Source of the DNA: AP-15 sp963777435 | GTDB taxonomy: Bacteria > Pseudomonadota > Alphaproteobacteria > ATCC43930 > CGMCC-115725 | Reading direction: 5' to 3' | NCBI GenBank assembly: GCA_963777435.1 | Contig: CAVZQT010000003.1 | Coordinates: 248,001-312,000, forward strand | DNA length: 64,000 nucleotides | In this document: piece by piece, positions 45,220 to 54,866 of the stretch | Layout of the letters: each line of letters begins with the position of its first letter | Position numbering within the stretch: position 1 is the stretch's first letter | The notes under the pieces: generated by a model | Told to the model about the DNA's origin: nothing | Database searches by the model: none | The model's input: only the letters and a program-made list of their open reading frames with translations | Made by a program: the position numbers and the translations under genes

Positions 45220-45651
45220 ATGCTGCAGACATACGAGGGCGGCTGCCATTGCGGCCGGGTGCGGTTTCGCATTCGCGTCGATCTGGAGCAGTCCAAGCGG
45301 CATTGTCAGAGCCTTCTGTCAGTCTCGGCCGTGGGCGAATGCAATTGCTCGATCTGCACCAAGAAGGGCATCCTGCACATTAGCGTCACGCCCGGGCAGT
45401 TCGAATTGTTGAGCGGCCAGGACGATCTCGTCACCTATCCCTTCAATACCGGCATCGCGCAGCATACCTTCTGCCGCCATTGCGGCATCCACGCCTTTTA
45501 CGTTCCCCGCTCCGATCCGAAGAATTTCAGCGTCAACGCCCGCTGCCTCGACGATTTCGATCCGACCAAGATGCGCCCGCGCCGCTTTTTCGACGGGCGC
45601 AACTGGGAAAAAGCCTTTGCTCGTCACACCGAGGAGGCAAGCCGGGGCTAG
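45220..45651 (+). CDS. GFA family (glutathione-dependent formaldehyde-activating-like) protein
   Basis: The 143-residue protein has the zinc-binding cysteines of the GFA/CENP-V fold: YEGGCHCGRVRFRIRVDLE, VGECNCSICTKKGILH and TFCRHCGIHAFYVPRSDPK. Most such proteins do not really activate formaldehyde; their substrates are unknown. It lies between the BNR-type propeller gene and a small conserved gene. A GGGAGCAGG ribosome site precedes the ATG. Confidence 0.9.
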   Translation: MLQTYEGGCHCGRVRFRIRVDLEQSKRHCQSLLSVSAVGECNCSICTKKGILHISVTPGQFELLSGQDDLVTYPFNTGIAQHTFCRHCGIHAFYVPRSDPKNFSVNARCLDDFDPTKMRPRRFFDGRNWEKAFARHTEEASRG

Positions 45652-45803
45652 CGCGGCAAGCGTACCGCGCTTCCGGATCTAGTCGATGATCCGGTTCGGA
45701 GAATGGTTGGAGACGACCGACCCTGAAAGCGGCAAACGCCCGCTTGACGCCGTCGGCCATGCCCAATAAATCAAAGCTGTCGGGGTGAGGCCGCTGCGCG
45801 GAT

Positions 45804-46169
45804 ATGACGGACGATCTTAAAGACACCACCGCTACGGCAGCCGTCGCGGAGGATTGGGCGAAAGTGAAGCTGCCGCCGCGCTTGACCGGCCTGCCGATGG
45901 CAGTGTGGATTACCGAAAACGACGGTTATCCTGATGATGTGCGGGTCAAAGTCAGCACGGTTTATGCTGGCCGGGGCTCCTGGCGCACGCCCCCGTCGGT
46001 AGCAGTGCGACCGCAGCCAGATGAAATTGTGCCGGGCAGCTTACTGGCAGCTGATGTTGCGCTTGTCAGTCGCTGGATTGACCTCAACCGCGACGTGATC
46101 ATTGATTATTGGAACGGCGTGATCGACTTCGATGAAGTCAAGCCGCGGCTGCAACAGGTACAGCCGTAA
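45804..46169 (+). CDS. Small conserved protein of unknown function
   Basis: The 121-residue protein ends SRWIDLNRDVIIDYWNGVID followed by FDEVKPRLQQVQP. This W-I-x-L-N-R-D-V-x-x-D-Y-W-x-G ending is widespread in small alphaproteobacterial proteins without known role. The N-terminal half (LPPRLTGLPMAVWITENDGY) may form a short beta-rich domain. It stands alone. A CDS is supported by codon use and the recognisable ending. Confidence 0.6.
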   Translation: MTDDLKDTTATAAVAEDWAKVKLPPRLTGLPMAVWITENDGYPDDVRVKVSTVYAGRGSWRTPPSVAVRPQPDEIVPGSLLAADVALVSRWIDLNRDVIIDYWNGVIDFDEVKPRLQQVQP

Positions 46170-46238
46170 ACAGCCTCGATCTGAGTGAGGCGTCAGAGCG
46201 TCCGCAGGCGGGGTCAACCGAGATTTCTATGGGGCTCG

Positions 46239-47453
46239 CTACGAATTACCATCTGGGTGTCGCCGGGCGCGGATCTCGGATGAGGAGATGTCGAAGCGGA
46301 AACGGTGCTCGGGGATCTCGATGAAGAGATCGGCATAGCGCCGCGGCACCGGGATGTCATTCAGCGCGCGAACCCGCCCCGCCGCGTCGATGCGCGCGGC
46401 CACCAGAAAGCTGCCCCCCGCATTGGCGATTTCCTCGAGAGCCATGTGCATTTGCAGCTCGTCATCGCCATAATATTTTGGCGCAACCAGCCGCTCCGCC
46501 GTATCCGCGCCGACCACAAACGTCGTCCCCGGAAACAAGCGCGACTTTGCGAGGAAGGTCGGCGCTCGTGTGAGTTCGACTGGCGACTTCCAGACGAATT
46601 GCGCGAGCCGGTGTCTGACCTTCTCGCCCGCCAGCGGCGGCTTGTCGACATTGGTGACAGAGATTTCGAACGCCAGCGGCTGCTGCCTGTGCTCTTCGGC
46701 GACCCGCGCCAGCGATACATGTCCCTCATGCATCGGGTTGAAAGAACCGGGGAACAATACCGAGGGCGGCGGCGCCGACAGCACAATCTGGCCGTCGGGC
46801 TGGACGGTGAGGCGATCGACTTCGCCCGCCAACAGCTGATCGATCGTATCCCCCGCCGCGATGGCCGCCTCTGCATAATGTTCATCCGCATCGAGCAGGC
46901 TCTGCGGCGACGGTGCGGCAACCCCGCACGCGCGGGCCAGCCACAGGACGATCGCGCGCGAAACGAGGTCTTCTTCGGCGGCGCGATCACGTCGGCCCTT
47001 GGCCAGCACGCAAGTGCAGTGCGCCCCAGCGAAGTTGGAGCCGGCGGCGGCGGCGAAGGCGATGTGAAATCGATGCTCGCCTCTGCGCGGGCGATCACTG
47101 ACCAGCGCCGCCGTGGCGCCAAGGCCCACGAGATCGGCGCCCAGCCCTCCGCCAGCGCTCGGCACCAGCCTCGCGGCGCGCGCCCGTGCGCTTTGCGCCA
47201 TCGCGATTGCGGTGTCGGAACTGCACGCCTGTGCCGGGGCAAAGCCGAGATATGCCGCAAGCGCCCGCTCGTCGTAAGGAATTTGCGCGTCGATTAGCAG
47301 CCGAGAGCCGCCGGGAACCCGGAGCAACTCGCCGACCGCCCCGCTGCCGCCGCCGGTGATCGCGAGCGCCGCCTTGCGGCCGGACCCGTGCACTGCGGAG
47401 ATCAATTGTCGCCACGCGGCGGCGTCCGACGGGGTCATGGCCAACGGGCTCAT
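46239..47453 (-). CDS. CinA-like domain fused to a nucleotidyltransferase domain
   Basis: Two domains are visible. The first (residues about 10-200 from the ATG at 47453) resembles the CinA C-terminal/NMN amidohydrolase fold: AALAITGGGSGAVGELLRVP, LLIDAQIPYDERALAAYLG, AIAMAQSARARAAR and GLGATAALVSDRPRRGEHR. The second has the HxGH-type cytidylyltransferase motif VLFPGSFNPMHEGHVSLARV and the end SSSEIRARR (like the ISSS-x-I-R motif of NadD/CoaD enzymes). The fusion recalls a plant and bacterial protein group with an unknown nucleotide substrate. The start may be 47438. It could act in NAD salvage, but this is an inference. Confidence 0.72.
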   Translation of the reverse strand: MSPLAMTPSDAAAWRQLISAVHGSGRKAALAITGGGSGAVGELLRVPGGSRLLIDAQIPYDERALAAYLGFAPAQACSSDTAIAMAQSARARAARLVPSAGGGLGADLVGLGATAALVSDRPRRGEHRFHIAFAAAAGSNFAGAHCTCVLAKGRRDRAAEEDLVSRAIVLWLARACGVAAPSPQSLLDADEHYAEAAIAAGDTIDQLLAGEVDRLTVQPDGQIVLSAPPPSVLFPGSFNPMHEGHVSLARVAEEHRQQPLAFEISVTNVDKPPLAGEKVRHRLAQFVWKSPVELTRAPTFLAKSRLFPGTTFVVGADTAERLVAPKYYGDDELQMHMALEEIANAGGSFLVAARIDAAGRVRALNDIPVPRRYADLFIEIPEHRFRFDISSSEIRARRHPDGNS

Positions 47454-47745
47454 GGTGTAGGTCGGTCCGAAGCTGAAAAATACCTCGCGAACGGTGAAAG
47501 ACAGCCCGGACAGAGTCAACAGACTTGCCGAGGGTGTCGGTCCACAGAGAGACTGGATCACCGGCCGCAGCTTGACATTCGGCCCATCGCCGCCAAGGGA
47601 GCGCGGCTAGCGAGCAGCGCCCTGCCGCCATCCAGGTCGTTAGTTTAGCGGCCGCCAACGCCGCCTAATCTCCGACCTCTTTATTACCGGCCTGGCTCGT
47701 CCTCAAATTTACCCGAGTGCGGGCGGCTTGGTTGCGCTGTTGACC

Positions 47746-48309
47746 CTACACCGGGAAGCCGGCGCGGCGGGGTGATAGCCGGATGCCGGCGCGCGCCGCT
47801 TCCAGCATGTAGTAACGGGTCATCTGCACGGTGTCGGTGCGCCAATAGAGCTGCTGCTCTTCGTTTTCGAGAAAATCAGTGGCGGCGAAAGCATAGCAGT
47901 AGGTCTCGACATAGCGGCGGACCGGGTCGCCCATAATCGGCGCATCGCGCCAGCCAAATTTCCAGCCGGCGTGCTCGGCGCCGATCCGCCAGCGTTCGAG
48001 GCGGACTGCCAATGTGCTGGCGTCGAGCGCATCCAATGCCGGCACCCGGTAGACGACAACCAGCCGGTGGACATTGAGCTGTAACTGCATCAGCAGTTCG
48101 TCGCCGAAGGCGTGCACAAGATATGTTGCATCGGCGGCGCCGCGGACATGGCGGATCTCGACTTGCGCGCGCGCCACTGCCTCTAGCTCGACGTCACGTG
48201 GCTCGGTGTCAAAGCTCGGCAATTCGTACTCAACCGCGCGCAATCCCTGTAGCATCTGCCCGGTCAGGAACTGCTCGGTTCGCAGTTGCGCCTCGGCGAT
48301 TGTCAGCAT
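47746..48309 (-). CDS. Conserved hypothetical protein
   Basis: The 187-residue protein is of unknown family. It is rich in charged residues and aromatics with segments such as DATYLVHAFGDELLMQLQLN and FLENEEQQLYWRTDTVQMTR. No membrane helix or signal peptide is seen. It lies 72 bp after the end of pckA on the same strand, so it may be cotranscribed with it. It ends with the Arg/Pro-rich SPRRAGFPV. Confidence 0.6.
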   Translation of the reverse strand: MLTIAEAQLRTEQFLTGQMLQGLRAVEYELPSFDTEPRDVELEAVARAQVEIRHVRGAADATYLVHAFGDELLMQLQLNVHRLVVVYRVPALDALDASTLAVRLERWRIGAEHAGWKFGWRDAPIMGDPVRRYVETYCYAFAATDFLENEEQQLYWRTDTVQMTRYYMLEAARAGIRLSPRRAGFPV

Positions 48310-48381
48310 GTCCCCTCCAGCCGCACGCTCGCCGGAAACGGCAAATCGCTGACGGCGTTCCGGCGGGGGCGGAGCGGATCG

Positions 48382-50000
48382 CTATGCGGCGGGGTGGACC
48401 CCGGCGGATTTGACTTCGTCGCTGACGAACGGCTCGAACTCGCGGAAATTTTCCTCGAAGCGATGGGTCAGGTCGCGCGCGGTGTGATCGTAAGCGCCCT
48501 TGTCGGACCAGGTAGTGCGCGGGTTGAGCACCTCGCTCGGCACCTCGGGGCAGCTCTCGGGCACTAGCAGGCCAAAATTCGGCTCCTTGCGGACCGGTGC
48601 TTCGCCGAGCCGGCCGTCGAGAGCGGCGCGCAACAATGCCCGCGTATAGGCGATCGGCATGCGCTTACCGACACCATAGGTGCCGCCCGACCAGCCGGTG
48701 TTGACGAGCCAGCATTGCGAGCCGTGGCGCTTGATCCGCTCGCCGAGCAACTCAGCGTAAACCGCCGGATGACGCGGCATGAATGGCGCGCCAAAGCAGG
48801 TCGAAAACGTCGCTTCCGGCGCATTGCCGATGACCCTTTTCGGTGCCGGCGACCCGCGCAGTGTAGCCCGACAGGAAATGGTACATCGCCTGTTCGGCGC
48901 TCAGCTTGGCGATCGGTGGCATGACCCCAAAGGCATCGGCGGTCAGCATCACGACATTCGCCGGATGCGGGCCGAGCCCGGTCGGGTCGGCGTTCGGAAT
49001 AAAATCGAGCGGATAGCAGGCGCGGGTATTTTCGGTCAGGCTGTCGTCGTCGACATCGGGCAGCCGCGTCACCGGATCGACCACGACATTTTCGAGTACG
49101 GTGCCAAAGCGGCCGATCGTGGCGTAGATCTCGGGCTCGGCGGTCGGCGACAAGATTGATCACCTTGGCATAGCAGCCGCCCTCGAAATTGAAGATGCCG
49201 TTGTCGCTCCAGCCATGCTCGTCGTCGCCGATCAGGGTGCGCGCATTGTCCGCCGACAACGTCGTCTTGCCGGTCCCTGACAGCCCGAAAAAGATCGCGG
49301 CGTCGCCCTTTGGCCCGACATTGGCCGAAGCGTGCATCGGCAAGACGCCGCGCGCCGGCAATACGAAATTCAGGTAGCCGAACACCGATTTCTTGATCTC
49401 GCCGGCGTATTCGGTGCCGCCGATCAGCACCAGCCCGCGGGCGAAATTGACAAAGATAAAGACATCGGAGTTGATCCCATCGGTTTCGGCGAGCGCGCGG
49501 AAAGCGGGCGCGTGCAAAATCGTAAAAGCGGGCTCGAACCCGGGCAATTCCTCGGCTGGCGGGCGGATGAACATATTGCGCGAGAACAGGCTGTGCCAAG
49601 CGCTGTCGGTCACCACCCGCACCGGCAGGCGATAGGCCGGGTCGGCGCCGGCATAGAGATCCTGCACAAACAGCTCGCGCCGTTGGAAATAGGCGAGCAT
49701 GCGCTGATGCAGGCTGTCGAAACGATCGGGCGAGACCGGTTGGTTGATGCTGCCCCACCACACCGTGTCTTTGGTCCCGGCTTCCTCGACGATGTACTTG
49801 TCGCGCGGCGTGCGCCCGGTAAACGCCCCGGTATTGACCGAGAAACTGCCGCCGGCGACGACCTCGCCTTCGCAGCGGCGCACGGCGTGCTCGTAGAGGA
49901 CCGGCATCGACAAATTCCAATGCTCGGCCCCGAGATGACGCATGCCCTGGCGGTCGAGCCCGAAACGGCTCTTAAACGCGGTCACCGGATTGACCTGCAT
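48382..50000 (-). pseudogene. pckA: pckA (phosphoenolpyruvate carboxykinase, ATP) with two frameshifts
   Basis: The ATP-dependent enzyme turns oxaloacetate into PEP at the start of gluconeogenesis. Three frame segments join: SFSVNTGAFTGRTPRDKYIV, FGLSGTGKTTLSADNARTLI (Walker A) and NGIFNFEGGCYAKVINL; then EPEIYATIGRFGTVLENVVV, LSGYTARVAGTE; then MPRHPAVYAELLGERIKRHG, LVNTGWSGGTYGVGKRMPIA. The frame slips at AA 49152-49153 (join INL-SPTAEPE) and at the TTTT run 48837-48840 (join GTERVIGNAPEATFS). Each is fixed by deleting one base. The start is the ATG at 50000. It is divergent from chvI, as is common in alphaproteobacteria. A real knockout would be odd for two separate one-base hits. Confidence 0.88.
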
Positions 50001-50108
50001 TTGACGCTTCCTCCTGCTGCGGCGTGATGCAAACATCACTAACGGGGCGATGGTGCATGGCGCGTACCACACGGGTGCGACTCTGTCAAAGTTCGCGCAA
50101 TGTACGCG

Positions 50109-50825
50109 CTAAAGGCGGGCGGTTTCAGCAAGCCTGATTAACGCAGCGCGCACCGCCTCGGGGGTCACAGCCGCAGCCGGGAACTCGAACCGCGCGGTCG
50201 CATTGCCAGAGCGCAGATCGAGGCCCTCCGGATCGAGATTGGTGATGCGCCAGCCGGTCTCGGCACGGCCCCGCAGCTTGTGCGCGCAGAGGTCGAGCGC
50301 AGCACTATAACTCTCGTTCATATTTGTCACGATGTCGGGCTCGGTGTCAGCCAGCGCGTGAGTGTCGGCGGTGAACAGCAGTTCAGTGCGGTCGATCCAT
50401 TCGATCCGGCCAAAGCCGGCGACCAGATGGCCGCGCTCGACAATCATCCGGTAAATCCGAAAATCGGCAAAGCCGGCATAGAGTGTGCTGGACGGGTGGC
50501 GCGCGGTAAAACGCGCAAGAAGCCGAGGGTCATTAACCGCTTCGGCCCGACCGAGCAATGTCAGGCGCGGCCCGTCGAGCCGGTCGGCATGATCAGCCGT
50601 GCCATCGAGCAGCAGCGATACCCGCGGATCGAAAGCAATGTTGCGGGCATGTTGAGCGAGGTCCGACAGCAGTAATATCGGGCTCGCGTCCAGGTCGGCG
50701 GCATGGAGGACCAGCGAGACATAGGGCGCGCCAAGCAAGCTGGTGGCGAGGGCTGCACGTTCGCAACTTCGCATCAACCCGCGAGCGAGCCGGGCGGGGT
50801 CGTGGTTCGATTCTTGATCGGTCAT
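50109..50825 (-). CDS. HugZ/pyridoxamine 5'-phosphate oxidase-fold protein
   Basis: The 238-residue protein has the split-barrel flavin/heme fold typical of HugZ: LARGLMRSCERAALATSLLG, SPILLLSDLAQHARNIAFDP, LTLLGRAEAVNDPRLLARFT and LVAGFGRIEWIDRTELL, ending with a C-terminal DUF2470-like part (NMNESYSAALDLCAHKLRGR). These proteins degrade heme or bind flavin. It lies between pckA and chvI on the minus strand. The role in this neighbourhood is unknown. Confidence 0.85.
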   Translation of the reverse strand: MTDQESNHDPARLARGLMRSCERAALATSLLGAPYVSLVLHAADLDASPILLLSDLAQHARNIAFDPRVSLLLDGTADHADRLDGPRLTLLGRAEAVNDPRLLARFTARHPSSTLYAGFADFRIYRMIVERGHLVAGFGRIEWIDRTELLFTADTHALADTEPDIVTNMNESYSAALDLCAHKLRGRAETGWRITNLDPEGLDLRSGNATARFEFPAAAVTPEAVRAALIRLAETARL

Positions 50826-51022
50826 GCCCTAAATCAGTGGCCGCGGCGCTCGGCCGTCAAGTGAAACAGCGCTCAAGAGCGGGCACAGCCGCCAAATCCG
50901 ATGCCGTACAATCGGAAAGACGGGCTGTGGGCTGGTCGATCATCGCAAATGGCCATATTTATTTGCAACAGCATCCGTTTGGCGCCCGTTACGGCCTGCT
51001 GAAGATTATTGGGGGACAACAA

Positions 51023-51721
51023 GTGGCAAATACGATTGCTCTTGTCGATGACGACCGCAACATCCTGACCTCGGTGTCGATCGCGCTCGAAGCGGAAGGC
51101 TTCGCGGTGCGCTGCTACAGCGATGGGGCGGAAGCGCTGAAGGGGATGAGCGCGCAGCCCGTCGATATCGCGGTTCTCGACATCAAGATGCCGCGGATGG
51201 ACGGCATGGAATTGCTCGAACAATTGCGGCGGTTGAGCCATATCCCGGTGATCTTTTTGACCTCCAAAGACGACGAGGTCGACGAGTTGCTCGGGCTGCG
51301 GATGGGCGCCGACGACTATATCAAAAAGCCGTTTTCGCAACGGCTGCTGATCGAGCGCATCCGCGCTTTGATCCGCCGCGGCGAGTTGGCGCGGGAGGCC
51401 GATGACCCACAGGGCGAACCGGTCGTCGTCCGCGGCCGGCTGGTGCTCGATCCGGCTCGGCATCTGTGCACGTGGAGCAATCAACCGGTCGAATTGACGG
51501 TGACCGAGTTTTTGATCCTGAAATCGCTGGCGCACCGTCCGGGGCATGTAAAGAGCCGCGACCAGTTGATGGACGCGGCCTATGGCGAGCACATCTATGT
51601 CGACGACCGCACGATCGACAGCCACATCAAGCGGCTGAGAAAGAAATTCAAGGCGGTCGACAGCGATTTCGCTCACATCGAAACTCTGTATGGCGTTGGC
51701 TATAGATATCGCGACCGCTGA
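51023..51721 (+). CDS. chvI: ChvI-type response regulator
   Basis: ChvI regulates envelope, acid and virulence/symbiosis genes. The 232-residue protein has a receiver domain (TIALVDDDRNILTSVSIALE, VAVLDIKMPRMDGMELLEQL-type phosphoacceptor region IAVLDIKMPRMDGMELLEQ, PVIFLTSKDDEVDELLGLRM, GADDYIKKPFSQ) and an OmpR-type DNA-binding domain (LTVTEFLILKSLAHRPGHVK, DRTIDSHIKRLRKKF). I chose the GTG at 51023 because GGGGGACAACAA lies just upstream; the longer frame is antisense to HugZ. It overlaps chvG by 32 bp. Confidence 0.93.
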   Translation: MANTIALVDDDRNILTSVSIALEAEGFAVRCYSDGAEALKGMSAQPVDIAVLDIKMPRMDGMELLEQLRRLSHIPVIFLTSKDDEVDELLGLRMGADDYIKKPFSQRLLIERIRALIRRGELAREADDPQGEPVVVRGRLVLDPARHLCTWSNQPVELTVTEFLILKSLAHRPGHVKSRDQLMDAAYGEHIYVDDRTIDSHIKRLRKKFKAVDSDFAHIETLYGVGYRYRDR

Positions 51722-53444
51722 ACCGGCCGGTCCGCCGGCGGCCGCGACAGGGACGACGGATTTAGCAACGGCGTCTGGTCAGCCCGAGCCGCGCGTCTCT
51801 GGCGCGCCCGAGGTGAGCCGGCGGAGCGCGGGCCGCCGCCGCGCCAAGGTGTGGCGCCGGCCGTTCTCACCGCTGACACTGCGCATTCTCGCGGTGAATG
51901 TCCTGGCGCTGGCGCTACTCGGCGGCGGGTTTCTCTATCTCGGCAAATACCAGGCGAGCCTTATTGGCCAGCAGATCGAGTCGCTCAAGACGCAGGGCCA
52001 AGTCTTTGCCGCTGCCTTGGGTGAAGGAGCGGTGCTCGACTCTGCCGACGAAGGCGAGGTGCTGCTTCCTGATCTCGCCCGCCAAATGATGCGGCGGCTG
52101 GTTGCGCCGACCAAAACCCGGACGCGTCTGTTTGATGTCAAAGGCGACATTATCGCTGACAGCCGAGTGCTGCGCGGCCCCGGCGGCGCGATCCAGATTA
52201 CCGAATTGCCACCGCCCGACAGGAGAGGAGTCCTCGGTCGGCTAACCGATCAGATCTACAACTGGGTGGTCCAGCTATTGCCGGAACGCAAGCGCTACCC
52301 GGCATATGGTGAAAGCTTCGCCCCGAAGGCGTCCGACTACCCCGAGGTCGAGCGTGCGTTGCGCGGCGAGATCGGCGAGATGATCAGGCGCGATCTGTCG
52401 AGCGGCGAACTTGTGCTCAGCGTCGCAATTCCGGTCCAGCGCTACAAACAGGTCTTGGGAGCGCTGATGCTGTCGACTGGCAGCAACGATATCGAGGCCG
52501 ATGTGCGCACTGTTCGGCTCGAGTTGCTGCGCATTTTCGGGGTGGCCCTGCTGGTCACTGTGTTGTTGTCGCTCTACCTCGCCGGCACGATCGCGCGGCC
52601 GATCCGGCGTCTTGCCGCCGCCGCGGAGCGCGGCCGCGGCCGCCGCGCACGTGTCGAAATCCCCGATTTCACCCGCCGGGGTGACGAGATCGGCGACCTC
52701 TCCGGGGCATTGCGCGAGATGACCGATGCGTTGTGGCAGCGGATGAGCGCGATCGAACGCTTTGCCGCCGATGTCGCCCACGAGATCAAGAACCCGCTGA
52801 GTTCGCTGAAAAGTGCGGTCGAAACGGTGGTTCGGATCGAAGATCCCGCGACCCAGCGCCGGCTGATGGCGATCATCCTCGATGACGTCGAGCGGCTTGA
52901 CCGATTGATCACCGATATTTCGGATGCGTCGCGGCTCGATGCGGAATTGAGCCGCCTCGAACTCGGGCCGGTCGATATCGCTGCGATGCTGCGGGCATTG
53001 GTCGATGTTCATGATGCGACCCGCGCCGAGGACGGGCCGCGGCTTGTTCTTGATATGGCGGAGCGGGGCCGCTCGCTAATGGTCCCGGGGATCGAGACCC
53101 GGCTGTCGCAGGTGTTTCTGAACCTGATCGCCAATGCGATCTCCTTTAGCCCAGCCAATCGAGAGATCCGCTTGACGGCGCGGCATGACGGGCGGGCGGT
53201 GCTCGTCACCGTCGACGATCAAGGACCAGGTATCCCGGAAGACAAGCTGACGGCAATTTTCGACCGGTTTTACAGCGAGCGCCCCGCCGGGGAAAAATTT
53301 GGAACCCATTCGGGTCTCGGGCTGTCGATCTCGAAACAGATCGTGGAGGCGCATCGCGGCATGATCTGGGCCGAGAACCGCAAAGACGCGAGCGGCGCCG
53401 TTCTCGGCGCGCGCTTTTGCATTCGACTGCCGGCGCAATCGTGA
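51690..53444 (+). CDS. chvG: ChvG-type sensor histidine kinase
   Basis: ChvG is the membrane sensor for ChvI. The 584-residue protein has two helices (ILAVNVLALALLGGGFLYLG and FGVALLVTVLLSLYLAGTIA) around a periplasmic domain of about 200 residues, then a HAMP segment, the H-box RFAADVAHEIKNPLSSLKSA, N-box VFLNLIANAISFSPANREIR and G-boxes DDQGPGIP, HSGLGLSISKQIV. The N-terminal 70 residues before the first helix are Pro/Ala-rich. In alphaproteobacteria ChvG is held inactive by ExoR in the periplasm. It overlaps chvI by 32 bp and hprK by 4 bp. Confidence 0.93.
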   Translation: MALAIDIATAEPAGPPAAATGTTDLATASGQPEPRVSGAPEVSRRSAGRRRAKVWRRPFSPLTLRILAVNVLALALLGGGFLYLGKYQASLIGQQIESLKTQGQVFAAALGEGAVLDSADEGEVLLPDLARQMMRRLVAPTKTRTRLFDVKGDIIADSRVLRGPGGAIQITELPPPDRRGVLGRLTDQIYNWVVQLLPERKRYPAYGESFAPKASDYPEVERALRGEIGEMIRRDLSSGELVLSVAIPVQRYKQVLGALMLSTGSNDIEADVRTVRLELLRIFGVALLVTVLLSLYLAGTIARPIRRLAAAAERGRGRRARVEIPDFTRRGDEIGDLSGALREMTDALWQRMSAIERFAADVAHEIKNPLSSLKSAVETVVRIEDPATQRRLMAIILDDVERLDRLITDISDASRLDAELSRLELGPVDIAAMLRALVDVHDATRAEDGPRLVLDMAERGRSLMVPGIETRLSQVFLNLIANAISFSPANREIRLTARHDGRAVLVTVDDQGPGIPEDKLTAIFDRFYSERPAGEKFGTHSGLGLSISKQIVEAHRGMIWAENRKDASGAVLGARFCIRLPAQS

Positions 53445-53893
53445 CCGAGACGCTGTTGCTGCACGCCACCACGGTGGCGATCGACGGAGGTGGGATCCTG
53501 TTGCGGGGCCCGTCGGGCTCGGGTAAATCCGATTTGGCATTGCGCATGATCGATGGTGGCGCGCAGCTCGTTGCCGATGATCAGACCGTGCTGCGACGGG
53601 TCGGTGACCGGGTGGTTGCCGCGGCGCCGTCAACAATCGCCGGCCTGATCGAAATCCGCGGGATCGGGATCATCAGAATGGCCGTCAGCGAGCCGGTTCC
53701 GCTGCTTCTGATAGCGGACCTGGTTGATGCTCGCGACGTGGAACGTCTGCCCACGCGAGCTTGCGAAACCATTCTGGGCGTTTCGGTCGAGCGGACTGCG
53801 CTCGCCCCGTTCGAGGATTCGGCGGCGGCCAAGCTGAGGCTCCTCCGACGCGCGTTGGCGGCAGACCTGCTTCCCGCTATAATCGGGGCATGA
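53441..53893 (+). CDS. hprK: HPr kinase/phosphorylase, short alphaproteobacterial form
   Basis: HprK phosphorylates Ser46-type residue of HPr. The protein of 150 residues lacks the N-terminal domain of the Gram-positive enzyme, as is normal in alphaproteobacteria. It has Walker A LLRGPSGSGKSDLALRMIDG, ADDQTVLRR and the signature IAGLIEIRGIGIIRM. The GTG at 53441 overlaps the chvG stop by 4 bp and its stop overlaps the rapZ ATG by 4 bp. It belongs to a PTS-Ntr regulatory block rather than a sugar transport system. Confidence 0.93.
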   Translation: MTETLLLHATTVAIDGGGILLRGPSGSGKSDLALRMIDGGAQLVADDQTVLRRVGDRVVAAAPSTIAGLIEIRGIGIIRMAVSEPVPLLLIADLVDARDVERLPTRACETILGVSVERTALAPFEDSAAAKLRLLRRALAADLLPAIIGA

Positions 53894-54840
53894 GTACCGT
53901 AGGTAGTCCAGAACCTTTCCAATCTACGAAAAACGTGCCGGGTAGCTATGTCCTTTTGGTAACGGGGATGTCGGGCGCGGGCCGCTCGACCGCGCTGAAG
54001 ATCCTCGAAGACCTGGGTTACGAAAGCTTTGACAATTTGCCCGCATCTTTGATCCCGGCGCTAATCGAGCATGTCGGCTCAGACGGCGCCTCGATCGCGA
54101 TCGGCGCCGACACGCGGACCCGCGGTTTCGCGGCCCAAACGATGCTCCATATCCTTTCCAGTCTTGTCTCGCGCAGCGGGTGCAAGCTGCGCGTGCTGTT
54201 CATCGATTGTGATGACGAGCGCCTCGAACGGCGTTATACCGAAACGCGACGACCCCACCCCTTGGCCGGAGACCGCCCGATCATGGACGGCATCCGCCGC
54301 GAGCGCCAAATGCTCTCTGCCCTGCGCAACCGCGCGGATTTGGTGATCGACACATCCGCCTTGAATGCCATCGGCTTGAAACGCCTTCTGACCGGACATT
54401 TCGCGCTGGACACCCGTGGACTGCGCGTTTTTGTCACATCGTTTGCGTACCGTCATGGGCTGCCGCGCGAGGCTGATCTCGTCTTCGACGTGCGCTTTCT
54501 CGAAAATCCCCACTATATCGATGGGTTGCGCGGCCTTACCGGGTGCGATCCGGCGGTCGTGGCTCATATCGAGGCGGATGCCGATTTCCCGTGCTTTTTC
54601 GACGGTCTGTGGGGCCTGTTGCAGCCCCTGTTGCCGCGCTACGAAATCGGCGGCAAGAGTTATCTGACGATCGCCATCGGATGCACCGGCGGTCGTCACC
54701 GTTCGGTTTATGTCGCCGAGCGGCTCGCGGCACAGTTGCGCGATGCTGGGTGGCGGGCCCAGCTTGCGCATCGCGATCTTCCGCCATCCGCGCCCGTGCC
54801 CGTTGCCAAAGCAGACGGGCTTGTCGCGGCGCGGAACTGA
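53890..54840 (+). CDS. rapZ: RNase adapter protein RapZ (YvcJ family)
   Basis: RapZ in E. coli directs RNase E to the GlmZ small RNA; in alphaproteobacteria the role is less known. The 316-residue protein has Walker A LLVTGMSGAGRSTALKILED (with R in place of K, as in some RapZ), the family FLDCDDERLERRYTETRRPH-type region IDCDDERLERRYTETRRPHP, GLPREADLVFDVRFLENPHY and the C-terminal TIAIGCTGGRHRSVYVAERL. It lies between hprK and the EIIA gene, as in many alphaproteobacteria. Confidence 0.92.
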   Translation: MSTVGSPEPFQSTKNVPGSYVLLVTGMSGAGRSTALKILEDLGYESFDNLPASLIPALIEHVGSDGASIAIGADTRTRGFAAQTMLHILSSLVSRSGCKLRVLFIDCDDERLERRYTETRRPHPLAGDRPIMDGIRRERQMLSALRNRADLVIDTSALNAIGLKRLLTGHFALDTRGLRVFVTSFAYRHGLPREADLVFDVRFLENPHYIDGLRGLTGCDPAVVAHIEADADFPCFFDGLWGLLQPLLPRYEIGGKSYLTIAIGCTGGRHRSVYVAERLAAQLRDAGWRAQLAHRDLPPSAPVPVAKADGLVAARN

Positions 54841-54866
54841 GCGGCAGCCGTCCAACGAGGAAACCG

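Noticed and set aside
50558..51022. The 155-codon upstream extension of chvI
   Set aside because: It runs antisense to the HugZ gene; the GTG at 51023 with a GGGGG-type ribosome site and a normal ChvI N-terminus is preferable.
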